This document shows positions 54,060 to 64,000 of a stretch of DNA of 64,000 bases, one piece after another. Position 1 is the first letter of the stretch; each line of letters begins with the position of its first letter. The notes below the pieces were generated by a model. The model saw nothing but the letters and a program-made list of their open reading frames with translations, did no database searches and was not told the origin of the DNA. The stretch is from Ascarosepion bandense. Its lineage: Eukaryota; Mollusca; Cephalopoda; Sepiida; Sepiidae. The stretch lies in assembly GCA_037127315.1 (NCBI GenBank), contig JBBBDQ010001611.1:744001-808000 (forward strand), given 5' to 3'. The position numbers were made by a program, and so were the translations under genes.

Positions 54060-54770
54060 TTGCATTCTTCTTCTATGTGCCTTCAGGACGTAGGTGACCA
54101 TGGTTTTCCACGTCTCCCTATCCCTGGTGGCTCTTAACATACTTCTCTTGTTACACCACACAACTCATTTTGACATTCACCCGATTAGGTCCTTCAAATA
54201 TGTTATCTGTTGCTTTCTCTTGTCTCTTTTTTTCCCCTCTATCTGGCCTGTTAGAATCAGATTCTCCAAGCCCTCCTTCCTCATTGCATGTCTCAGGAAC
54301 TTCAGCTGTCTCTTCCTGATGCTGAGTATTTTTTTCCTTTTTGTTTCCATCATTTCCAAGACCTCGTCATTGCTCACATGCTCAATCCATGATATTCGCA
54401 GCATCCTTCTGTAGAACCATTTCATTTGCTTTGAGTTTTTCCTTCATCTTTGATGATATTGTCCAGCATTCACTGCCATATTGAAGAACTGACATCACAT
54501 AGCAATCCAGTACTCTCTTTGTTTCTAGCGAAATTGTCCTGTTTCTTAATACTTTACTCAACTTATGGCTTCCTTTGCCAATTCACCTTCGGATCTCTGT
54601 GCCACACATTCCATCTTCTGTTATATCACTTCCCAGGTATTTAAGTTTGAACCTGCTTGATTTTAGTATCCCCAACCTGTATTTGGCATTTTGGGCTGCC
54701 CATTTTACCGATGACCATGCATTTGGTTTTCTTGCAGTTGCATTCTATTTACTAAAAAAAAAAAAAAAAT
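54060..54770 (-). pseudogene. LINE family C RT C-terminal half
   Basis: Minus strand from about 54760: KCNCKKTKCMVIGKMG, then KYLGSDITEDGMCG-like, SVLQYGSECWTISSKMKEKL, and the frame 54177-54425 with MLRISWIEHVSNDEVLEMME, RKRQLKFLRHAMRKEGLENL and ILTGQIEGKKRDKRK. Frameshifts separate the parts. Same family as 38985-39395, but extends further upstream. Confidence 0.85.
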
Positions 54771-55435
54771 GGCTAAGTCCTCTTAAAATTTTCACCATTT
54801 GCTTTGTGACATTCTTGTTAGTCTTTTTCCAAATGAAATAATAACCAGACGTGTAATGTAAATATGCAAATGCATGAAATGCAATAATTATTATATTGCT
54901 GTTTTTTCTGTACAAAAGGAATAAGTTACTTTTTCAGTAGATGTTCATTGTTTTATACTTATCTACTTGTTGAATGATAATATTGATGTGTATCAAAAGT
55001 GATAAGCATTACTATTCAGACTAGCATATTCATCTTGATTGTTGATTGCAACAGCCAAGACGATCAAGCAAAAAATAATAATTTGGGCAATTTTGATATT
55101 GTACAATTCTGAGCAAACTTGTTTCACTAGATGAATTCCCTGTGAGTAGAGAATTTGTGATTCTTGGGGGCCTTGTGTCACACCTATGCTACACTTGGTA
55201 AATCACTATAACAGTGATAATTCCTCATCTTAAAAATTCAAGTATAAATGTTTCAACAGTACAGTTTTTACAAATATTTACTCAAAAGATTATTTCATGT
55301 GCATATCTAAAGACTCTGTATTAATTGATTTTATTTTTTATTGCTTATCAACCTTTTTTAGGTTATTTAAAGCCAGACATTTTTAGATTTTGATTTACAG
55401 CTAAAAATCTTACTAATTAAACCATAGTTGAGGCG
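54771..55435. other. No gene recognised
   Basis: AT-rich; nothing supported. Confidence 0.45.
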
Positions 55436-55439
55436 AGAT

Positions 55440-55627
55440 AAGGTGGAATCATGCATTTAAAGAATATAATGAACCTGACCGGAATTGGAACTTGACTCTC
55501 CAATTCAAACTTTTGAGCTATTATCCACTGCACACATCCAAGCTTGCAGCATTTTATATTCTCAGGTACTGACTCAACATTGCTTAACTTTGGTGATCTT
55601 ATGAGAACCAGTGATATGGCTATAAGT
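55440..55627 (-). mobile_element. Second 5S rRNA/tRNA composite SINE, diverged
   Basis: The minus strand first shows a 5S-like part (about 55627-55543): CACTGGTTCTCATAAGATCA, CCAAAGTTAAGCAATGTTGA, then a box-C region shortened by about 25 bases. After TGCAAGCTT a tRNA-like head follows: GGATGTGTGCAGTGGATAAT, GAGAGTCAAGTTCCAATTCC (B box), to about 55440. Same order and junction as 13.25-12.96 kb. Confidence 0.78.
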
Positions 55628-56440
55628 CTAAAAACTATCAAATCTTTGTGTAATTATCAATATTATCCAACTGTATCTTTTGTAAGAGATTTTATAATGT
55701 CAGATTCAGGCAGGTTTGAGGTCATTTTAGCTGCTTGCGGATTTTGGGAAGTGGAAGGAAATGAAACGGTATCTAACTGTGCTCTGCCCAAAACTGGTTT
55801 AAATAATCCATTGGCGAATACTTATCCCTTGAAATAAAGTCCACAAGTACTGATTATGATACTTTCAAATACGATTTAGATGATTGACCCTAACCATGAG
55901 CGCTCATTTTCATAAATTCTAGGAGCATTGAAAGATATGGAGCATTACATAAGATGAAAAAAAAAAATGCCACATTTGTTGAGGTTCTTTATCGATTGGA
56001 AACCAAAAATACTTTTGAAATACCCTAATAAAAAGTAATTGAAATTCTTTTCTTTTTAAGTCTCTCAATATTTGGCTTGATTGTTATATTGATTGATGCC
56101 TCCAGTGGGATAAAATATTGAACAAGGTTCAAGTGATTTCTGGAAATCTTTGGCTAATATAGCTTGAAAGAGTTAAAGCATTGTAAAAGAGATTTGTTTC
56201 TTGTGTTCTTGTTTTTTTCGAAATACTTAATCCTCTTTTAAAAGATTGAACTTAACCCTCTGCCGATGTAGTCATAAAAAGAAATCTAGTATCTACCTTC
56301 ACTTAACCTTGAAGCCCTAATCATATTCTAATCATTTTTTGTTCAGATATAAATGGAATTTATATCTAGTTTCTGTGTGAATGTTTTACCTGGAAATAGA
56401 ATAAAGTGTGTGTGTGTGTGCCTCTCTCTCTCTATATATA
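55628..56440. other. No gene; (TG)n/(TC)n/(TA)n at 56407-56448
   Basis: The plus frame 55544-55837 begins inside the 5S-derived repeat and is not credible. A compound microsatellite lies at 56407-56448. Confidence 0.5.
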
Positions 56441-57092
56441 TATATATTTACAAAATCCATTAGGAAGTGGACTAAATTTGATATGTTTTTAATTTATTTT
56501 TTTTTAACATTATTTTTAATGGTTTCTTGTATTTCAGTAGATACTTTTTTTAAAAAAAAAAATTAAACAGTATATTTATTTATATCTACTGGCCTGAATA
56601 ATTGAGAGATCTTGTTAGAAAAATATGTCTGTCATCAGATCAATTCACAGTATCCCAAAGGGGACACATTTTCCTAACAAGATTTCTCAATTATTCGGGC
56701 CAGTAGATATAAATAAATATACTGTTTAATTATTAAAAAAACAAAACAAAAAAAACAGTATCTGACTCAAGTATGAGTAGCCATTAGGAAATAATGTTTA
56801 AACAAATAAATTAAAATCCAATTCGTAATATTTTGTAAAATAAATTGTGTTTATTTACATTAAGATACAAAAACAGAGCATATATAAATATTATGAAAAA
56901 TCAGGAAATTATATGTGTATAAAGTTAATTTCAAGCTTTGTCTAAATGCAAATTCCTTCATGGTCAAGCAGTCTAAGATACATTAGATCAATTGATGCAA
57001 GGGAGACAAAGTCAAATCTTGCTGGAGGACACATTTTCATAACAAGAGTTCTTGATTATTCAGGCTGGTAGATATATATATATATATATATC
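56440..57092 (+). repeat. Composite repeat block, copy 1 (contains SINE S5 pieces)
   Basis: Parallels 58047-58640: shared TTAAATTTGATATGTTTTTAAT-type start, the segment AATTAAACAGT...TCTACT, the segment AATAATGTTTAAACAAATAA, and the tRNA-like TTCATGGTCAAGCAGTCTAA at about 56957. It ends with the S5 3' part (ACACATTTTCATAACAAGAG; ATTCAGGCTGGTAGATATAT), running into (TA)n at 57070-57092. Confidence 0.8.
56561..56731. repeat. Palindrome made of two inverted SINE-S5 3' ends
   Basis: Arms of about 68 bases: left starts AATTAAACAGTATATTTATT, right ends AATAAATATACTGTTTAATT, about four mismatches, loop near 56630-56662. Each arm is the S5 3' end (CTTGTTAG...ATTATTC.GGCCAGTAGATAT). Confidence 0.88.
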
Positions 57093-57133
57093 TCAAAATA
57101 TAGAAATTTCCATGTTGTAATGTACAATTAATT

Positions 57134-57138
<5 letters not shown>

Positions 57139-57173
<35 letters not shown>
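57139..57173. repeat. (TA)n microsatellite left of the 57.2-57.5 kb palindrome
   Basis: TA run of about 34 bases, ending where the palindrome begins. Confidence 0.96.
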
Positions 57174-57175
<2 letters not shown>

Positions 57176-57181
<6 letters not shown>

Positions 57182-57457
57182 AAAAACAAGGAATTTATTA
57201 ACAGTCTCTAGAGCTTTTTTTGTCCAACATCTCATCAGAAGAAAATTGTTGGAATCACAAATTAAATGAAAAACAGTAACAAAAATAAAAACGAAATTAA
57301 ACAAAAGAAAGCAAATTAAACGAAAAAACAGCAACAAAATTTTTGCTCTACATTTTCGTTGCTGTTTTTTTCGTTTAATTTGTGATTTCAATGATTGTTT
57401 CCTGATGAGATGTTGGACACAGATATGAGATTTAATAAGTTCCTTGTTTTTAAAGTA
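57176..57457. repeat. 282-bp imperfect palindrome between two (TA)n tracts
   Basis: Outer arms: TACTTTAAAAACAAGGAATT on the left and AAGTTCCTTGTTTTTAAAGT on the right. Shared TGTCCAACATCTCATCAG pairs with CTGATGAGATGTTGGACA. An inner hairpin AAATTAAACGAAAAAACAGC / GCTGTTTTTTTCGTTTAATT closes it around 57335-57355. Confidence 0.88.
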
Positions 57458-57487
57458 GTGTACAAATTTTGTACCTCCAAACATTTG

Positions 57488-58046
<559 letters not shown>

Positions 58047-58640
58047 TACACAAGATGCATTACAAAATGGATTAAATTTGACATGTTTTTAATTTATTTG
58101 TTTTAATATTAAAAATTATGTTAAAACAAATAAATTAAAAACATGTCAAATTTAATTTCAAATTTCTTGTATTTAAGTAGATGGTGTTTTTTTTATAATT
58201 AAACAGTTGATTTATATCTACTATAATGAAAAATTGAGAAATTTTGTTAGGAAAATATGTGCCTTCTAGCAGGATTTAAACCTGTGTCCCCTTGGGGAAA
58301 CTGTCGTTAGCTTTTGTAAATAAATATATGTAGTTTAATGATAAAAAAACAGAGCATCTACCCAAATATGAGTATCCATTAAAAATAATGTTTAAACAAA
58401 TAAATGATAAATATATCAAAGTTAATCGATTTTGTAACAAACTTCATAAAAGTTTTGTAAATAAATTGTTTTTGTTTACATTAGGATGCAAAAACAGTGC
58501 AAGTATGAATATTTTGAAAAATTTGGAAAATGTGTGTTCGAAAGCATTATTCGAGCTTTGATTGTTAATCCTTCATGGCCAAGCGGTTAAGATGCATCAG
58601 ATTTTTACATTCAGGCAGATAAATTCTTTGTATGTGAAGA
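58047..58640 (+). repeat. Composite repeat block, copy 2
   Basis: Parallels 56440-57092. It includes an inverted pair around 58075-58155 (AATTTGACATGTTTTTAATT / AATTAAAAACATGTCAAATT), an antisense S5 piece at 58190-58330 whose minus strand has GGTTTAAATCCTG (B box), and the tRNA-like TCATGGCCAAGCGGTTAAGA at about 58574. Confidence 0.8.
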
Positions 58641-59485
58641 CTTACAGATATGTTCAGTCATTTATAAACTAATTTTATAAATATATGGAGTGTTTTTAAA
58701 TATCTCCAGCCATTAAGAAATGAATATGTGACCTTGATGCAAATTTTGCAACCAGTCACAAGCAAACTCATTTCATATGCATGAACAGAAACCTTCCACT
58801 AGAGTTACTCAGCACTAATTGCATTCATAGCAAATGTTCATCAAGTCTTGGTTAAAATTAGGACATTCCTACTTGAAAACCATTCAGAAGATTAAAAACG
58901 CTTTTGAAAATGATTCAGTAGTTGAATTATTGTTATCAAAGTACCAAACTTAGGTGAGAATCTGTTAAATGTAACGTGTTTTGGAAAATCATCAACTGTT
59001 GTTATATTTGAATGTGTGCAAACACTGCATTCAGATTAACAATTGACAGTAGGAGAATGGAAAATATCTAGAATGCTAGTTCTTCATCTCTTGTATAAGT
59101 CTTGAGCAAAACATTGCCTCATGTATATCAGTCAACCTTCACTAAAGTCTAGAATTGTCCCTATTAAAATTAAAATGTCCATTGAAAAGGGAGATTTCAT
59201 ATTGTGGGTGAAATTAAGATGAATGCATTGAGGACTCTAATGGCAGTGCAAAAAGAAACTTTGCTGAATATTTTAAAGGGTGAAACGGATCCGAGTATAA
59301 ATGTATGATTTATCAATCATTGTACTCTGAATGAGATGAAGCCGTCATTGCTCTTCCACAGGCTAAGTTTTTTTACATTAAATAACTGGATCTTTTTTTT
59401 TTTAGACAGATTTCATATATATTATTCATTGCACCTTTTAATTCTGGAAATGTTTGCTTGTACCTTTTATCTTTCAGAATTGGCA
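58641..59485. other. No gene recognised
   Basis: AT-rich; nothing supported. Confidence 0.45.
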
Positions 59486-59487
59486 GG

Positions 59488-59648
59488 TGGGGGTCTTTAA
59501 TCACAGCAATTGCTTTTCTTTGAGTATAATTTAGCTTTCGTTATTCAGCTACACCCCTTATTTCTAATTGCTTGCATCTTTGCTGTGCATTCCTTCCTGC
59601 CACTCTACAAGATTAATTGCTGGATCAATGCTGATCTAAAAACTTCTT
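59488..59648 (+). repeat. Dispersed direct repeat R7, copy 1
   Basis: Matches 63528-63668: CAGCAATTGCTTTTCTTTGA, TTCTAATTGCTTGCATCTTT, GCTGGATCAATGCTGATCTA in order. Confidence 0.85.
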
Positions 59649-59900
59649 GATACTGAGAAGCCTCTGATGAAGAGGTTCTCAATATAGATGACGTTCAGAA
59701 AATTTTGAACTGCACACTTTATTTTTAATCTGCAAGGGGGTATTGTTTTAACTATGAAAATGTGTGACACTGAATGGCAACTGTCTGTTTTATGCTTAAA
59801 CACAATGTTCATCTTGTTGCATCTTGAGCACTTTTAGTCTATAAGTTAGCAAACTTTAAAACAATATTTATTATGTGTGTGCATCTGTGTGTATCAGAGT

Positions 59901-60783
59901 AAATAAATTGCAAACATATCTGCTTATTTTTAATAAAATTCATTCATACTCACAGATAATCTTTCATGTATTACAATTGAAAGATCTCAGAAATGGGCTG
60001 TAACATTGACAGATGTTATTTTCATTCATTTCTCAAGGTATCCAAGTACTTTCAACCTCTTTCCAAGATCATCTTTAAAAGGTGTGTGTTATGGTCACAA
60101 AAAAATGACCACAAAATTGTGTTGCTAAAAATTACCGTACATTTTTTCCTTCTTCAAATATGATGGCTGACAAATTGCTAGCATTCTTTAGAACGTAGAA
60201 AATTATCCAAAATGGAATTTTTTTATATGTTATAATGCCATGGTCATGCACGTGTTAAAACATGAAAAAACTTTTCTTTTTTTTTTTTTTTTTTTTACAA
60301 ACATTTTAGAACATTGCTACATTATTCAAAGCTGATTATACTAATTGACGGCTTAAATGTTTTAATAATTATTGCCTCAAGAATCTCTGATTGGCTTTTG
60401 TTGTTTTCTTGGTGTAGGATAGTTGTGTTATCAATCATTATTTTTTATATTGTGAATGTAGGCAGGAATGTTGTAGATCTATAGAAATGGATGAATGGTC
60501 AGACAAATGTAATGCAAGACGTCTAGTTAATGTAGTTGTTGTAAGTCCATATTTTTAGCAACACAGTTTTGCGGTTATCTTTTGTTACCATAACTCATAT
60601 CCCTAAAGATGATCTCGCAAATATGTTGAAAGTGCTTGGGTACCTTGAGAAATGAATGATAATAACATCTGTCAAAGTTACAGCTCATTTCTGACATCTT
60701 TCAATTGTAATACGGGAAAGATTATCTGTGAATACTAATGAATTTTATTAAAAACAAGCAGACATAATGTTTGCAATTTATTT
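59901..60783. mobile_element. 883-bp element bounded by ~232-bp inverted repeats (R5)
   Basis: Left arm 59901-60132 (starts AAATAAATTGCAAAC, ends GTGTTGCTAAAAATT) is the diverged reverse complement of 60551-60783. The centre, about 60133-60550, has no clear ORF. A single arm occurs at 19712-19965. It could be a non-autonomous DNA element or two solo copies in opposite orientation. Confidence 0.7.
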
Positions 60784-60830
60784 AATCTGACATGTTTAAA
60801 AGAAAATTTGCTGCCTAAATACAAATTTTA

Positions 60831-60868
60831 ATATATATATATATATATATACATACACACACGCACAA
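60831..60868. repeat. (TA)n(CA)n microsatellite
   Basis: TA run then ACATACACACACGCACA. Confidence 0.94.
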
Positions 60869-61360
60869 AATAAAAACATGAAATTCAGTAGTCATGCACA
60901 GACATAAGTTCAACCGCAATTTCAGTCTACAAAATTCATAACTCTGGTGCTAGTGAATCTTGTCAAAATGTAAATTTGCACGACAATTTTTTTTTGCCAA
61001 ATATCTCCTTTCCTAAGCCAACATACATGACCATATTTTTTAAATTAAAAGAAAAGGGTTAAATTTAGAACCTATATAAATAATTATAATATGAAAATAA
61101 AATTCAACATTATTTACTCTCATTCATTTATTAGATATTAAAATACATCCCTTAGATTCATCCATAATTTACCTCAACCTTCAGTTAGCCTGTGTGTGTG
61201 TGTGTGCGTGTTCATTTATATTTTTATCTATATAAAAAATATTGTGTGAAAATGATCTCAGCATGACCTTGATCCCATGATCTAAAGAAAAGTCAGAATT
61301 GCTTTTGGAAGGTTTTCTTTTGTACCCAAATCTCTTGGATCTGTTATCAGCATGCATTCA

Positions 61361-61391
<31 letters not shown>

Positions 61392-61839
61392 CATATTTAC
61401 ATTTATAATATACTATTAGTAGTTATATTTTACTTAGTATTAAAAAGTATGATTTACTATTTATTTTTATACCAAAAATTCATCCCATTATCTTTAATAC
61501 TAGATTTAATGTTAAATTTCTATGTCATGTTTTTCTAAGAAAGCAGATGAATTGCAAAAGATGCTGGTGTCGATCTGAGACGTTAACTTTGACTTCCTTT
61601 CTCCTTTTACTGTTCGTTCTCCTTTTCTTTTACTTTCTCCATTTACGATTTTTCTATATTTTTATTTCTTTGTTTTTTTTTTTTGAATGAACGAGGAAAT
61701 GTTTTTTTGTAGATTATCATTACAAATGTCTATTCTTGATAGGTTCATGTGAGTGTCTGGATGATTTTGAATATTAATCGTGGCATCATTTGGGTCTGAC
61801 AAGCAGCAGGTTTGTCTGTGAAATATGTATTACCCATAA
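60869..61839. other. No gene; (TG)n at 61192-61210 and (TA)n at 61361-61391
   Basis: Only microsatellites can be supported. The plus frame 61299-61538 is a chance frame across a TA tract. Confidence 0.5.
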
Positions 61840-61920
61840 AATTGTAGAATATCTAAAATTTTTTTTCTAGATTATATATATATATATATAAATCAAGAAA
61901 AATTTTTTTACATATTCTAC

Positions 61921-61924
<4 letters not shown>
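61840..61924. repeat. Hairpin with a (TA)n apex
   Basis: AATTGTAGAATAT...CTAGATT and AATCAAG...ATATTCTACAATT pair imperfectly around a (TA)n centre at 61872-61892. A second TA run follows at 61924-61953. Confidence 0.8.
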
Positions 61925-61953
<29 letters not shown>

Positions 61954-61956
<3 letters not shown>

Positions 61957-62635
61957 ACTTGTACTCACAGAAATGAATGACTGATTTGAACTTATTCCTA
62001 GTTTAACCATTGGCACTTATAATGGACACAAAAATTCAAGTGTTAACTACAATAGAAGTATAATTGGAACTCATTTAAAATTAAATTTATTGAAATAATT
62101 AAAATGTAAGGGGGGGGTGTAAACCACAGCTCCACAAGAGTTAATAAAATTAGAAAAAAAATAACTCACAATCCTTCCAAAAGTCTGAAGGACTGTATAA
62201 ATGGTTCTTCTACCTGCACAAACTAGGATGTCATTTAAAATAAACTGCTTCAAGAACACGCAAATGATAAGTGGTTTGAACACTATGCAGGATAGAGTAC
62301 CACGTGTCCTCATACATGGAGGCACAATCCTGATTATTCAACAAATGTTGACCAATAGCTGACTCCTGGATGGCCTGAGTAGGTCTCGTACTAAGCTAAG
62401 GATTACTGGAACAAATATCTGCAGAGACATGTTGTGAGATGCATGTTTTCAATCAAAGATTAATTCTATATACACCACATCACAGTGTCATTTAAACTTG
62501 TATATGACCAAATTTCTGCATAGATGGGACAGTTTATCTTTCAAAAAAGAGAGGAACATGGTTCTAGTTTGAAAAATAGTCTGTAATTTTATGGAAAAGA
62601 AACAAGAAGAAATACAAGTTGAAACTTTATCAGTA
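61954..62635. other. No gene recognised
   Basis: The minus frame 62071-62325 is unsupported. A G run at 62110-62116. Confidence 0.45.
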
Positions 62636-62639
62636 ATGA

Positions 62640-63080
62640 CTTGACATCACCTACAAAGCTAAGGCACCTTTAGGTAAATGGGACGACGACTAGGTCCCAC
62701 CCAAAACAGCTGGTTTCTTAAACCGTCTGATCTTCTTAGCAATGACCTATTTGTGTACCCATTAGCCTCAAAAATACTGTGTAGCTTTACAAGTTCACCG
62801 TTTAATAATCTAGGAGGTCAAATCATTAAAGCACGGTGTACAAGAGTCTCAATCAGACCAATCTTGCGGGATTTTGGAACGAAAGAATTCCAACTGATAT
62901 ATAAACCAATGAAAGTGGTCTACAAAAACAGTAGTGTCGGAAACCCCATCCCTGCGTTGAACCAAGACATCCAAAAAGGGAAGCGACCCATCCTTCTCCA
63001 CGTCCACGGTAAACTTAAGGGATGGATGAGGGGAATTCAAACATACCAAAGTATTTTCGGCATAGGACTAAATGCGTAGA
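62640..63080 (-). pseudogene. Penelope-like element 3, fragment C-terminal to the RT palm
   Basis: The minus frame 62849-63049 reads LNSPHPSLKFTVDVEKDGSL and PFLDVLVQRRDGVSDTTVFV, the conserved block after the PLE catalytic YxDD (I.FT.E.E.....PFLDV.V.R). Downstream, frameshifted, are LIETLVHRALMI (pattern TL..RA..IC) and a PSRRPIYLKVPW-like region near 62640-62690. The same conserved block occurs in element 1 at 41520-41570. No GIY-YIG region follows; the fragment ends abruptly. Confidence 0.85.
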
Positions 63081-63527
63081 CAAGAAAAATAGTTTTCCTC
63101 TTGTCTTCTTTATTTAACCATATTGTTCTTAATCTCAGATTATAACTGAGTATATATATATATATTTATTTATTTTAGTGTTCATTTACACATGTCTGTG
63201 CTACTTTTGCCATGGGTGTGTATACATTTAGATGTCTGTACCTTTACGTGTACATGAATTCATGTAAGAATATATATATATATAGCTTATCTCAGTATTT
63301 GATGGCTTGTTCTTTGTCAAGGCTATCATTTATCCCTGGTCATTACATATTTTATCTGAAGGTCTGACCTACCACTGCTTGTTCTTTTCAAATGGAGTCA
63401 TTATTTTCTTTTCCTTTACTATCTTGGATCTAGTCCTGAATTTCCTCACATCAAAGAACCAGCCTCTGGAACCTTTTTCCTCTTATCTTTCATAATTTTT
63501 TTTTCTTTTGCTGAGATGATGGTGGGG
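63081..63527. other. No gene; (TA)n at 63152-63166 and 63270-63284
   Basis: Short TA tracts; otherwise nothing recognised. Confidence 0.5.
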
Positions 63528-63668
63528 CGGCTTTAATGTCAGCAATTGCTTTTCTTTGAGTTATTCTCCTTCCCCTCACTTCTAATTGCTTGCATCTTTC
63601 CTGTACGTTCCTTCCTGCCAATCTACAAGATTCATTGCTGGATCAATGCTGATCTAAAAAATTGTTGA
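63528..63668 (+). repeat. Dispersed direct repeat R7, copy 2
   Basis: Partner of 59488-59648, 4 kb away in the same orientation, with an internal deletion of about 15 bases. Confidence 0.85.
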
Positions 63669-64000
63669 AATAACTGTACTAAGATATCACATGACAACAG
63701 CATTAAAATTGCTAAAAGAAACTGGAGTTTAAAGGCCGTTGTTGACAACATTGAAAGCAAAATCTTCTTTTGCATTAGAATTTTACAGTCATCGTTTTAA
63801 ACCTTTCCACCTGTATTTTGTTGCTGACATTCCTTTTATTAATGTTGAAGAATTTATTTGATAGCAGGCAATGACAAACCTCCTTTTTATTGTTCTCAAT
63901 AACTATAATGTAAAAAAAAAAAGAAATTCACTTGAGAAGAGAATTCCATAACTATTACAAGTCAGAACGTGCAGGAAAAAAATCTAGTAACCCAAAGAGG
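63669..64000. other. No gene recognised
   Basis: AT-rich to the window end. Confidence 0.45.

Noticed and set aside
55544..55837. 97-codon plus frame starting MQHFIFSGTD
   Set aside because: Its first part is the antisense strand of the 5S-derived repeat; no domain beyond it.
58570..58610. Functional tRNA-Leu/Ser gene suggested by TGGCCAAGCGGTTAAGA
   Set aside because: Only the D-arm/A-box side is visible; no anticodon or acceptor pairing, and the same sequence recurs in repeats at 50.1, 50.8 and 56.95 kb.

Overview
This window looks like repeat-dominated intergenic (or large-intron) DNA from an animal, most likely a lophotrochozoan and probably a coleoid cephalopod such as an octopus. That is an inference from four things: strong A+T bias, very long (TA)n and shorter (CA)n tracts, abundant tRNA-derived SINEs including one tail ending in a GATGATGATG run, and a dense mix of decayed Jockey-like LINEs, Penelope-like elements, Tc1/mariner elements and a Copia element. 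I found no host protein-coding gene, no intact rRNA or tRNA gene, no CRISPR array and nothing bacterial. Almost every longer open frame is transposon debris, a shadow of it, or microsatellite translation (Tyr-Ile repeats).

Layout. 1-13 kb: five fragments of one Jockey-like LINE (family A, including an RT palm at 7.7-8.9 kb), a full-length tRNA-SINE whose paralogous empty site lies at 4.5 kb in inverted orientation, and a solo-LTR-like segment. 13-17.4 kb: a composite 5S rRNA/tRNA SINE, other tRNA-like SINEs, and a nearly complete Tc1-type transposon with IR/DR ends. 17.4-25 kb: more SINEs and LINE-A, a second LINE lineage (family B) and dispersed repeats. 25-28.3 kb: a decayed Copia-type polyprotein (pre-integrase, integrase, RT, RNase H) split by a LINE-A 3' tail. 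28.5-33 kb: the best LINE-A copy and an LTR-element remnant. 33.3-35.1 kb: a terminus-to-terminus mariner with its third catalytic Asp changed to Ala, and another transposase relic. 36-40 kb: LINE tails, two SINEs and LINE family C. 40.6-45.4 kb: Penelope-like elements, including a tandem or inverted cluster with a perfect 94-bp-arm palindrome. 46-51.4 kb: Tc1 relic, a nested dispersed repeat, a second type of Penelope-like RT, tRNA-SINEs and a transposase relic. 53-58.6 kb: LINE-A, LINE-C, a second 5S/tRNA composite, and a duplicated segment around several palindromes and a 549-bp (TA)n tract. 59.5-64 kb: a long-inverted-repeat element, palindromes and a third Penelope-like fragment.

The recognisable coding remnants are selfish elements carrying stops or frameshifts; the least damaged are LINE-A at 29.4 kb, Tc1 at 15-16 kb and mariner at 33.3-34.5 kb. 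The most interesting signals are structural: the 5S-tRNA composite SINE seen twice, the PLE cluster with its perfect palindrome, SINE 3' ends running directly into (TA)n, and several SINE insertions whose target duplications or empty site can be read in the window. Coordinates of decayed elements are by eye and may be off by tens of bases.
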